The notes under the pieces were generated by a model, which was not told where the DNA came from, ran no database searches, and was given only the letters and a program-made list of their open reading frames with translations. Below are positions 10,714 to 18,921 of a DNA stretch of 64,000 bases, piece by piece. The DNA is from Xenorhabdus ishibashii (lineage in GTDB: Bacteria > Pseudomonadota > Gammaproteobacteria > Enterobacterales > Enterobacteriaceae). Each line of letters starts with the position of its first letter. The stretch's first letter is position 1. The position numbers and the translations under genes were made by a program. The stretch spans positions 2,542,001 through 2,606,000 of the forward strand of contig NZ_NJAK01000001.1 of assembly GCF_002632755.1 (NCBI RefSeq), read 5' to 3'.

Positions 10714-11727
10714 TAACGCGATGCTCGACTTTAACACCCTATAACCTTGGCTTGTTGGAGCCAGTCGCGTTGATTTTTTCCTTGTTTAAAATTGGCAAAA
10801 ATACCCAACGTGTGAGAAAGCAGTTTTCTGGCTATTCGATTACTCAAGTGCCACAAGTCCCGTGCCCAGCACTTTTCGATAGCAAATTGCCCGGCGAGTT
10901 GGCCAATGACGGTTTCAATTAAACGTCGCCTGGCATTAATGCGCTTTCTCGTCTCTCTGGGGACAGGGTCATCCATATTGGCACGCACCGGGGTTATCAT
11001 TTCAATGCCTTCTTTTTTCATTTCTTGTTTAAATTCAGTACCTAAATACCCTTTATCACCCAGCAAATAGCCTTTTATCGGGCCGATTACATCCCAGGTT
11101 GCTTCACGCTCACTGACATTGGCGGGTGTCAGCGTAAACCCCGTTACCACGCCGGTTTCATCTATCATAAGATGCCCTTTAAAGCCGTAGTAAGTTTCGT
11201 TTTTGGCGGCGCAGTACCCATAATCGGCTTGTCCTTTAAAGTTGGCACTGCCTTTTGCTCTTTTGAATCCACAGACGGACAGCGGAAATCCGTCGATAAT
11301 ATGTACCGGCTTGTCGAACGCGCCCAATAATCTCGCCAGCTTTTCTTGCAGTTTTTGTTTGACAACCCAAAGATTAGAGGCTTGTTTGGCAAAGTTAGCG
11401 CGTGAACCTAACCCCGGAAACCATGCGCGCCAGTGGGTACAAAAATACGTCCAAATGCCTTTATCTGTTGAAAATCCTAAGAATTCACCAATCACTTCCA
11501 TCGCGATGACTTCCGCATCACTCAACTTAGGTGGGATCCCCCGGCTCCTCAATCGTGTGCCTTGCTGTAACGCTGTTAAATTATCGTCTACCCAACAAAA
11601 CACCCAAATGATAAAATCTTGCTGTGACATAGCCCTTGTTCCTTTATTTCTCTCAGTTTGGCGACTTAAAGTTATAAAGGAGTGGCTATGTCATTTCAAC
11701 TCACCTCGAAAGTCGAGCATCGCGTTA
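10714..11727 (-). mobile_element. IS982-like insertion sequence, apparently intact
   Basis: Terminal inverted repeats TAACGCGATGCTCGACTTT (10714-10732) and its complement (about 11709-11727) enclose one transposase gene. The tetranucleotide ATCT flanks both ends (10710-10713 and 11728-11731), a possible target duplication. The right end abuts a fragment of a related copy in opposite orientation. Confidence 0.8.
10731..11630 (-). CDS. DDE transposase of an IS982-like element
   Basis: A complete 299-residue transposase. The likely catalytic DDE residues lie in HIIDGFPLSVCGF (first Asp), GYLLGDKGYLG (second Asp) and RRLIETVIGQL (Glu). The pattern DGFP..VC then YYGFKGHL, LLGDKGYLG, and the C-terminal IARKLLSHTLGIFANFKQG fits IS982-type DDE enzymes, though assignment to that exact family is from memory. 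The stop codon lies only about 17 bases inside the left terminal repeat. No disruption is seen. Confidence 0.85.
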   Translation of the reverse strand: MSQQDFIIWVFCWVDDNLTALQQGTRLRSRGIPPKLSDAEVIAMEVIGEFLGFSTDKGIWTYFCTHWRAWFPGLGSRANFAKQASNLWVVKQKLQEKLARLLGAFDKPVHIIDGFPLSVCGFKRAKGSANFKGQADYGYCAAKNETYYGFKGHLMIDETGVVTGFTLTPANVSEREATWDVIGPIKGYLLGDKGYLGTEFKQEMKKEGIEMITPVRANMDDPVPRETRKRINARRRLIETVIGQLAGQFAIEKCWARDLWHLSNRIARKLLSHTLGIFANFKQGKNQRDWLQQAKVIGC

Positions 11728-11746
11728 ATCTTATTTTTATTTTGAG

Positions 11747-11937
11747 CGAATCTCGCTGGACAATTTGCTATCGAGAAGTGCTGGGCACGGGATTTGTGGC
11801 ATTTGAGTAATCTAATTGCCAGAAAACTGCTTTCTCAGACATTGGGTATTTTTGCCAATTTTAAACAAGGTAAAAGTCAACGCGACTGGCTTCAACAAGC
11901 CAACGTTATAGGATGTCAAAGTCGAGCATCGCGTTAC
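11747..11937 (+). pseudogene. 3' fragment of a second IS982-like transposase, inverted
   Basis: The plus strand encodes about 55 residues matching the C-terminus of the neighbouring transposase (FAIEKCWARDLWHLSN-like, then LLSQTLGIFANFKQGKSQRD and QANVIGC). It ends in the same terminal repeat (AAAGTCGAGCATCGCGTTA, ending about 11937). It differs at several positions from the intact copy, so it is an older or different copy, cut off at its 5' side. Confidence 0.85.
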
Positions 11938-12043
11938 ATTTCAATAAATTGACGATTTCATCTAGTGGCATACGATTACATCCTTCACGGTGCACCTCAT
12001 GATCACCCTGATTATCAGTTTTAGTATGAACGTAATATTTCAT
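11938..12043 (-). pseudogene. Small conserved gene truncated by the IS fragment
   Basis: The start codon at 12043 has an AGGAG site. The product begins MKYYVHTKTDNQGDHEVHRE, then GCNRMP. This resembles the N-terminus of a short (about 65-residue) conserved protein family that I recall as beginning with a HEVH..GC..LP motif and ending in a C..C-containing tail. After about 35 codons the frame enters the IS terminal repeat, so the cysteine-containing C-terminal half is lost. Function of the family is unknown to me. Confidence 0.6.
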
Positions 12044-12053
12044 GCGTTTTCTC

Positions 12054-12230
12054 CTAAGCCACGCCATGCGCAGCCTTGGAATATTCATCTAAATATCCCG
12101 CCAGTCTAGGATTTTGAACTACCTGAAAATCATCGGTAGTTGAATGAAACCATCAAACCCATCTTTCGTGGGGATGCTCTCTTTTTCGCTGATGATTAGA
12201 TTAACCACCTGATTTATATAGTATTATTGG
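12054..12230 (-). pseudogene. Decayed gene tail upstream of the truncated small gene
   Basis: On the minus strand one frame reads INQVVNLIISEKESIPTKDG and then stops. A second frame continues plausibly as DDFQVVQNPRLAGYLDEYSK and ends AAHGVA-stop about ten bases before the start of the truncated small gene. This looks like the frameshifted end of a former upstream partner. The family is not recognised and the reconstruction is tentative. Confidence 0.35.
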
Positions 12231-12271
12231 ATGTTCTCGCTCGATGGCTCATTCCGAATACACTACAGTGG

Positions 12272-12805
12272 TTATTGATGAAGCCCAAACCAACGGAAAT
12301 TTCGTTCCGCTCCCTCTAACTCTTCTTGTGGTTTTATTATCCAGTAACGACCCGTAGTAACAAATTCCATCACATCAACATGGTGCATTGGAGCCTTAAC
12401 AGGTAACCCCGTAAAATGAGATAACGCCCTAGCAAAGCCTGTTCTTCCGGTATAGCACGCAACTAACCGAATACTTCGGATGCAATAGCTTAAAATTAGT
12501 GGTTTGATACTTTCTGCGAGGTCGCTTGGTGATAAAGGTTGTGCATGAGGTAATTTCTCTCGGCAAGGAAACCCTGCAATTTCAGTACCAGATAAAGGAC
12601 GTTCTACAGAGTGTCCTTGAAAAGAAGCTCTATTGGGGTCTCCATGTCCAAAAATATTAAGCCTGGGGCCTGACTGGTTTTTCGGTATATCCAAAAAATA
12701 ATGATATTGTTCATCATGACTGACCACAAGCTTCACGCTACCTGTTACCGCTTCCTGTAAGGATAATTTATAAATATCGTTAAAATAATGTCGATACCAT
12801 CCCAT
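12272..12805 (-). CDS. Orphan protein with a caspase-like (C80/CPD-like) His/Cys pattern
   Basis: A 177-residue protein starting at the ATG 12805 behind an AGGAGAG site (the frame is open farther upstream). It has a beta-strand/GHG motif, RLNIFGHGDPNRASFQGHSV (about 64-83), and then a strand ending in a cysteine, IRSIRLVACYTGRTGFARAL (about 123-142). This His-Gly then Cys order resembles the clan CD cysteine protease domain of MARTX and clostridial toxins (peptidase C80). Here it is nearly the whole protein, with no effector or translocation domain. No signal peptide. Assignment is by motif only; a catalytically inactive relative is possible. A small gene overlaps its start. Confidence 0.55.
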   Translation of the reverse strand: MGWYRHYFNDIYKLSLQEAVTGSVKLVVSHDEQYHYFLDIPKNQSGPRLNIFGHGDPNRASFQGHSVERPLSGTEIAGFPCREKLPHAQPLSPSDLAESIKPLILSYCIRSIRLVACYTGRTGFARALSHFTGLPVKAPMHHVDVMEFVTTGRYWIIKPQEELEGAERNFRWFGLHQ

Positions 12806-13049
12806 AACACTCTCCTTTCTGACGGTATATATTTTGTAATACTGATATCCGCACCTTCTGGAAAATCCACTCGGTGGCAATCAGGTTTTCGGCTGCTCCC
12901 CACTTATCACCTTTGGGTGAGCTAACAGCGGCATCAGGATTAACCCTGCCAGATGATTTAGATTTTCTCGGACGATCATCTAATAATTTATTATTAGATA
13001 TATATTCTTGTTCATGACGTGCGGGATTATGTGCGCCTACTTGTTCCAT
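12780..13049 (-). CDS. Small hypothetical protein overlapping the CPD-like gene
   Basis: A possible 89-residue basic protein from the ATG at 13049, which has a GAGGTG site. It contains a polar stretch (DDRPRKSKSSGRVNPDAAVS) and then a more ordered segment, GDKWGAAENLIATEWIFQKV. Its 3' end overlaps the first 26 bases of the CPD-like gene in another frame, as in translationally coupled pairs. No family recognised. It could be a partner, or the relic of a longer gene. Confidence 0.4.
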   Translation of the reverse strand: MEQVGAHNPARHEQEYISNNKLLDDRPRKSKSSGRVNPDAAVSSPKGDKWGAAENLIATEWIFQKVRISVLQNIYRQKGECYGMVSTLF

Positions 13050-13212
13050 TGGACACCTCTTTATGTTTTTGCTGATATATTCAGCATGGCTCACTGAAGC
13101 CGTTTAGGAGAGGTGTCCATTTTATTAATTCTGGATAAGAAATTGACGAGAAGCCTGTTCCAAGAGCAAAGTTTTGGTGCACACCGAAAACAACTCCGAG
13201 GGGGAACAGGCT

Positions 13213-13613
13213 ATGGACAAGTTAGTTGAAATTTTCTGCGATGTCGACGACTTTTGTCGTTTTTTTATCCCTTAATGGACGCAGTTCTGTCTCGATAACG
13301 GATACCGCCTGCGTCGCAGACAAGGACTCATGTATCCCAGTGAAATCATGACCATCCTGATCTGCTTTAAAATGCCTTATTACATTGATTTTAAATATTT
13401 TTATCTGGCGCACATTTGGATATATCATCATCACGATTTTCCCACCTTGCTCAGTTATTCCCGTTTTGTCAGTGTCGTCTCTTCCGTTTTGATACCCTTG
13501 TGCAGTTATCTGACTCAACTCAAAGGAAAAACCCTCGAGGATAACGTTTATCGATTCTACCAGTTTGCGCGTGTGTCATAACCTCCGTATTCCCCGGCAT
13601 AAGGTGTTTGAGG
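13213..13613 (+). pseudogene. IS982-family transposase remnant
   Basis: Starting MDKLVEIFCDVDDFCRFF, the frame is cut by an in-frame TAA at 13273. It continues with YPSEIMTILICFKMPYYIDF and DFPTLLSYSRFVS, typical of IS982 transposases. Near 13530 it shifts frame to give ITFIDSTSLRVCHNLRIPRH with the first catalytic Asp, then ends. The C-terminal two thirds are missing. Confidence 0.85.
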
Positions 13614-13673
13614 GTCATGCTCCCAATGATTAGATATTGTGATAAAATCCCTGCTTTTTCTTATGGATGAGAT

Positions 13674-13963
13674 ATGGCTAATCGACAACTCTCACCTGAG
13701 ATACAGCAATATAACCGACAACTCGTGATACGGATGTATCAGGAAGGCGTTTCACGGCAGACGATTGCCGCCGCTTTAGGTATTAACTACAACACGATTT
13801 GTATTTGGGTCAGAGCCTGGAAAAAGGGGCAATGAGGCCCTAGTGCAAGGTCAACGTGGTCGCCACCTCATGGAAAAACGCCTATTGACCCCCATTCAGG
13901 AAGAAAAAATTCAGCAACTCCTGTATGATAAAGCGCCGCCCCAAATGCAACTTTTATCATGGT
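13674..13963 (+). pseudogene. IS630-family transposase N-terminal remnant
   Basis: MANRQLSPEIQQYNRQLVIR and QTIAAALGINYNTICIWVRA form the helix-turn-helix N-terminus of an IS630-type transposase. A frameshift at about 13830 leads to a TGA stop; the sense continues in another frame (NEALVQGQRGRHLMEKRLL). The coding sense ends at about 13963 and the catalytic domain is absent. Confidence 0.8.
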
Positions 13964-14002
13964 ATATACTTAAGTATGTTTTAAATTCTTTAGAGTAAAA
14001 AC

Positions 14003-14650
14003 ATGCTTGAATACATCGTAAAGTACGGTAATGATATGGTGAAGGTCTTGGGAACTATCGGGACTTTTATTGGTATTATTCTGTCTGTATTAAAGAAGCT
14101 TTATGCAGATGTGAGTGTTTTCAGAGAGAGAAGGGCAATAAAATACATAAAATATCTCAATGAATACAATGCTTATTTAGATGAGCTGAGTAAAGATTAT
14201 ATTAAATATGAAATTGCATCTGAGATAATGTTTGATGTTACAAAAATAAAATCTGATAAATTTAGAAGTATATTTATCAAGTTGAAACAAGGTGGGTTGG
14301 GATCGGAATATATAGATCTCCTTAAAAAATTAAAAACATGCACTGTCTTAAATTCTGGCGTAGTTCAAGTTAACATTAGTACCTCTTATTATTTTTCTTA
14401 TTGTTTTGAAAAGATATTTTCAACTTATTTTTTCACGTTAGCATTTGTTGTATTGGTTGTATTCCTATTTAAAGTTGATACTCTGAATAATACTATCGGC
14501 AGTGCTTTAGATTTCTTTTTGGTTGTTTTAAGTATGATATTACTTATGGGGATTGGTATCTATTTATTAATGTTAAGCCCATCCAAATATCAAATCCGAA
14601 AATTAAATGAAGAGTTAATGAAATATAAAATCGATGATGTTATTTTGTAG
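14003..14650 (+). CDS. AT-rich hypothetical membrane protein
   Basis: A 215-residue protein with one hydrophobic helix near the N-terminus (about 13-30, VKVLGTIGTFIGIILSVL). A charged Lys/Asp/Glu-rich central domain follows (about 35-120). Two closely spaced hydrophobic helices lie at about 135-155 and 168-190, before a short charged tail. This suggests an inner-membrane protein with a cytosolic central part. No family recognised. Base composition and Lys/Ile content differ from the core genes, and it sits just behind transposase remnants, so it is probably acquired. Confidence 0.65.
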   Translation: MLEYIVKYGNDMVKVLGTIGTFIGIILSVLKKLYADVSVFRERRAIKYIKYLNEYNAYLDELSKDYIKYEIASEIMFDVTKIKSDKFRSIFIKLKQGGLGSEYIDLLKKLKTCTVLNSGVVQVNISTSYYFSYCFEKIFSTYFFTLAFVVLVVFLFKVDTLNNTIGSALDFFLVVLSMILLMGIGIYLLMLSPSKYQIRKLNEELMKYKIDDVIL

Positions 14651-14736
14651 ACTGGGTTTGTTGATTGTCATTGTATCCAAATTTGAAATCTGTTAGACAG
14701 TGGGCTTAATTCTGTTTGTCTTCTGGAGCTACCTAA

Positions 14737-15642
14737 ATGAAAGCAAGCTGTTTAACTGAAATTATATTACCTAACAATTATCACTCGAGAGATTTTTTAG
14801 CCTTCCACCAAAGGGATGAAATGGGGGTTTCTGAAATCGTGAAACAGAATAAAATTAAAAAAGGGATTATTTGGCATGAAAAACCCGCCCTTTTGACAAT
14901 CATAATAGAAGAGAATAAGGCAAAAATACAGCTTGATATCGATGGTGGTAACGATTGCTCTTCACAACATCAAGCATTATCGACGCTAGCTTCCCATATG
15001 CTTGGTTTGAAACAACCCGTTGATATATTCGAATCTATCTATCAAGATCATCCTGTTATTGGGGAATTGGTTAGCAGGCAAGCGGGCTTACGCATTTATC
15101 AGTCTGCGACACCTTTTGAAGCGCTTAATTGGGCGATAATCGGGCAACAAATTAGCTTAAGCGCAGCAATTTCCATTAGACGACGTTTTATTCAGGCAGT
15201 GGGGATTCAGCACTCTTCTGGGTTACTGTGTTACCCTAATTATAAGCAAGTGATGCAATGTTCACAGCATAATCTCCGTCAGTGTGGTTTTTCTGTAGGT
15301 AAAGCCAATGCCTTATTGAATGTTTGCCAACTTATTGACTCTGGGGTATTGGAGCTAAATATTCCAGAGGGAGAAAATGGGGTGAAACGGCTGACAGATA
15401 GCTTGCTTGCTATCAAGGGCATCGGCATGTGGACAGTTAATTATGCCTTGCTACGAGGATTCAATTATCTGGATGGTTCACTACATGGCGATGTTGCCGT
15501 CAGGCGTAATCTCCAATATTTGCTCAGCCAAAAAGAAAAAGTGAGTGCGGAACAGGCAGAAAAATGGCTGGCAGGTTTTTCTCCCTGGAAAGCGTTGGTG
15601 GGGGCGCATTTATGGCAACAGCAATCCAGTAGTGGATATTAA
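14737..15642 (+). CDS. DNA-3-methyladenine glycosylase, AlkA type
   Basis: A 301-residue protein with an N-terminal AlkA-like beta domain (about 1-105) and a C-terminal HhH-GPD domain. The latter has EALNWAIIGQQISLSAAISI (about 128-147), the helix-hairpin-helix LLAIKGIGMWTVNYALLRGF (about 223-242) and the catalytic Asp in LHGDVAVRR (Asp252). It should remove alkylated bases such as 3-methyladenine. The fold and active site are clear; substrate range is inferred. It is monocistronic and followed by an HD-domain gene. Confidence 0.88.
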   Translation: MKASCLTEIILPNNYHSRDFLAFHQRDEMGVSEIVKQNKIKKGIIWHEKPALLTIIIEENKAKIQLDIDGGNDCSSQHQALSTLASHMLGLKQPVDIFESIYQDHPVIGELVSRQAGLRIYQSATPFEALNWAIIGQQISLSAAISIRRRFIQAVGIQHSSGLLCYPNYKQVMQCSQHNLRQCGFSVGKANALLNVCQLIDSGVLELNIPEGENGVKRLTDSLLAIKGIGMWTVNYALLRGFNYLDGSLHGDVAVRRNLQYLLSQKEKVSAEQAEKWLAGFSPWKALVGAHLWQQQSSSGY

Positions 15643-15788
15643 TATCATTCCAACTTCTTTGTCAGGTGTTTTTCGTCAAGCAGCAAGACGGCTGGCAAGA
15701 ACATGGATTACAAGTTGGGATTCATCATGATTCGGTGATTTGAGTGTAGTCAGCGGACTGGTTTGGGGAAATAGGAGAGATTTTGGTT

Positions 15789-16442
15789 ATGTTATCTTTT
15801 TCACCGTTTGAAGATTTGGCGCAACAGCTTTTACCTATGGCAATAGAAGGTGATGATGGTGCGCATGATATTGCTCACCTTCATCGGGTATGGCGAAATG
15901 CCAAACAAATTTGTGAAGCGGAATCTGGTAACTTGCGATTAGTGTTTGTCGCTGTGCTATTGCATGATTGTGTGAGTGTTGAAAAAAATGCACCAAACCG
16001 ACATCTTGCCTCACGCATGGCAGCAGAAAAAGCAGCATTAATACTGAAAGATTTGGCATGGGACGAGAAGGAGATTAATGCTGTCTGCCATGCGATTGAA
16101 GCGCATAGTTTTTCAGCAGGTTTATCTCCCAGAACATTGGAAGCGAAAATTGTGCAAGATGCGGATCGGCTGGACTCTATTGGCATGATTGGTGTTGGGC
16201 GTTGTTTTTACACCGCTGGCCGTATGGGTTCTTCATTGTATGACCTTTATGATCCACTGGCAAAGCAGCGCGAATATAATGATAAGGCTTATACTATCGA
16301 TCATTTCTTTACTAAGTTGTTTAAAATTGAATCAGGATTTCAGACTGTATCAGGTAGAAAAATGGCGAGTGAAAGGACTGAGCGAATGAAAATGTTCCTT
16401 GATGATTTTCTTGATGAGATTCAGGTTGAAGTAGCGGATTGA
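15789..16442 (+). CDS. HD-domain phosphohydrolase (YedJ-like)
   Basis: A 217-residue HD-superfamily protein. The metal-binding residues appear in order: HDIAHLHRV (His26), the LLHDC doublet (His59-Asp60), HAIEAHSFS (His101, His106) and QDADRLDSIG (Asp124/126). A TTG at 15783 extends the frame, but an AGGAGAG site nine bases before the ATG at 15789 supports that start. YedJ-type proteins are putative phosphohydrolases of unknown physiological substrate. No operon partner is obvious. Confidence 0.85.
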   Translation: MLSFSPFEDLAQQLLPMAIEGDDGAHDIAHLHRVWRNAKQICEAESGNLRLVFVAVLLHDCVSVEKNAPNRHLASRMAAEKAALILKDLAWDEKEINAVCHAIEAHSFSAGLSPRTLEAKIVQDADRLDSIGMIGVGRCFYTAGRMGSSLYDLYDPLAKQREYNDKAYTIDHFFTKLFKIESGFQTVSGRKMASERTERMKMFLDDFLDEIQVEVAD

Positions 16443-16475
16443 GAGGACTGGGTATAATAGGCGAAATTTTTATAA

Positions 16476-16985
<510 letters not shown>

Positions 16986-17060
16986 CAGGAAATGCCATAG
17001 TCAGTTATATGTGAGTGCTCTGGCTTCGACTGACAGATCAAGTCGCGACTAGTATAAATA

Positions 17061-17100
17061 AAGAATTCAATAAGTAATTTTATTGAATTCTTTTTTTTAA
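17061..17100. terminator. Strong hairpin between tadA and the first Ig-like paralog
   Basis: Thirteen-base stem AAGAATTCAATAA (17061-17073) / TTATTGAATTCTT (17080-17092), followed by a T run on the plus strand. It can end tadA transcription; an A/T flank on the other side may let it serve the minus-strand gene as well. Confidence 0.8.
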
Positions 17101-17123
17101 TATCGTTTCCACATTATTATATT

Positions 17124-18629
17124 TTAAAATGTAACAATATGACCGGACCAAATACCACCATATGTCACATCTCTATCATTATCATCACCAACCTGATAAT
17201 CAAAGAAGATTTCTCCATCATGTTCAGGAAATGCCAAATTATTATTTAATAGGTCATAAGGTATATTAAACTTCAATACTGCTGTTTTTCCATCTTCATT
17301 ATCTGGTTGATATGGCATTGTATTTTTAAAAGGATAAGTTACTGTTTTGTTTTTAGAGTTAATATATAAAGTCAGAATAATTTCTGAACCAAGTTTTACT
17401 TTAGTATTATCACTATTATCATTAGTTCCTGTTATTGTGACAAATAAACCCGCATCACCTTGGTTATTTGTATGGTTAGATATTTTTTGATTATTTATAC
17501 CGCCATCTTGTTCTATAAGCACATCGAAGCTAGAATAAACCTTACAGGATTCATATATTCTATCAATGTCTTTCCACGGTTTATTTGGTCTTCCTCGATA
17601 AGTAACACTTACAGGATAGGATTTAGCTAAAGTATCTCCATTCCCTCTTATTATAAGATAAGAAAGTTGTGATGGTTTATTTTCCTGAAAAATAAAGTAT
17701 GGCAATTTAATTAAACATTGATTGTCTCCATTTATATCAATGGCTCTAGCGTAATACTTGTATTCACTATTAACATTAAACAATAAGAAATCATCAATTT
17801 TATAATTTTTACATGGCGTTATATCTATCCAAAATTTTCTTTCTCCTTCCGATGTTAAATTACCGTCAATAGCAGTAACCACTTCAGGTGGTTGTTGATC
17901 ATACCCCACATCATCATCAATAATGATAAAAATAATGCTATCAGAAACAGAAAAGTCGCTTGGTATTTTTATTATTGAAGACAAATAAATAATTAATGGT
18001 AATGGCTTAATAGGAGATATGTAAAATTCCACCTTCCCTTCATTATCTGAGTTTATAGAAAAACCAGAATAAAGAGAAAGTTTTTGAATATTTATTTTAG
18101 TTCTTCCATCATTAGCATAAATATATACTTCTTCTAGCTGATCAAATATCCTGCTTTTTATAAAAATCGGAATTCCTGATAATGGACTCCCATTTTTATC
18201 TTTGATAATTGTATGTACTTTAGTTGATACAGTACCTATTTGAGAACTATTAAATGACGCTGGTACTGATAAGAATTCATTATCCACGATTAATTTCAAT
18301 GACTCAGGGTAAATTTCTTTTGAGATATATTGCAATGTTTTTTGCTGAACACCATTCAATGATGTTTTTACACTAAAATAAATCTCTTCATTTTCTGCTA
18401 TAGAATTAATTACAGTAAGAGTCACTGTTGCCGTAGCCTTTTTATTATCACTCTCCAGAGTTAAGGTAATATCTTCAGTTGGTATAGAAATGTTTTTATT
18501 ATTAAAAAATGAAATTGTTGAACTGCTATCTATGATCTCATCAGATAATAATTTCACTGTAAACAAAAAACTCTGCCCTATGATTAAATTACCCTTTTCT
18601 GGCAGTGAAAAAGTCATATCACTAGACAT
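17124..18629 (-). CDS. Ig-like modular protein, paralog A
   Basis: A 501-residue all-beta protein, the most divergent of four paralogs in tandem. The ATG at 18629 follows an AGAGGAA site; no signal peptide is seen. Residues 1-110 form one N-terminal module (NLIIGQSFLFTVKLLSDEII ...). Residues 110-240 resemble an invasin-type Ig module (GSPLSGIPIFIKS ... NSDNEGKVEFYI). A module with KLPYFIFQENKPSQLSYLII follows, and a C-terminal domain with the family ending FNIPYDLL ... FDYQVGDDNDRDVTYGGIWS. The function is unknown. Very Asn/Lys/Ile-rich, unlike the core genes. Confidence 0.8.
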   Translation of the reverse strand: MSSDMTFSLPEKGNLIIGQSFLFTVKLLSDEIIDSSSTISFFNNKNISIPTEDITLTLESDNKKATATVTLTVINSIAENEEIYFSVKTSLNGVQQKTLQYISKEIYPESLKLIVDNEFLSVPASFNSSQIGTVSTKVHTIIKDKNGSPLSGIPIFIKSRIFDQLEEVYIYANDGRTKINIQKLSLYSGFSINSDNEGKVEFYISPIKPLPLIIYLSSIIKIPSDFSVSDSIIFIIIDDDVGYDQQPPEVVTAIDGNLTSEGERKFWIDITPCKNYKIDDFLLFNVNSEYKYYARAIDINGDNQCLIKLPYFIFQENKPSQLSYLIIRGNGDTLAKSYPVSVTYRGRPNKPWKDIDRIYESCKVYSSFDVLIEQDGGINNQKISNHTNNQGDAGLFVTITGTNDNSDNTKVKLGSEIILTLYINSKNKTVTYPFKNTMPYQPDNEDGKTAVLKFNIPYDLLNNNLAFPEHDGEIFFDYQVGDDNDRDVTYGGIWSGHIVTF

Positions 18630-18921
18630 ATATTTATTCCTCTCATATATTTTATGTTTTTTATTTATTTTCTGTGCTGGCCAGACCCCATAATTATTTA
18701 TGCTATCGGAAATAAACTTCCTTACCAAAGCTATTTAATTCAATGTCTAATATGTATATAAACTAAAGGATATAATTAAATTTATAAAACTACCAAACAC
18801 TCCCTTACTCCTCGATATATGAGGAATAAGGAACTATCTTATGTTCAGTTACTCACTAGAATACAAGGCCATTTTTGTTAATTTTTTTATAAAATTACAT
18901 TATGCTTGCTTTATATTTCAA

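Noticed and set aside
13051..13118. GGACACCTCT / AGAGGTGTCC inverted repeat as IS3 ends
   Set aside because: The 48-base interior holds no transposase and the repeat differs from the IS3 ends after the GGACACCTC core. It is noted only as a possible relic or operator.
13222..13518. A 98-codon minus-strand frame
   Set aside because: It is the antisense of the IS982 transposase remnant, which has clear family sequence on the plus strand.
14720..14735. TGGAGCTACC as a possible duplicate of the tmRNA 3' end (attR)
   Set aside because: Only about six bases match the tmRNA end and it lacks the T-arm sequence, so it cannot support an attachment site.
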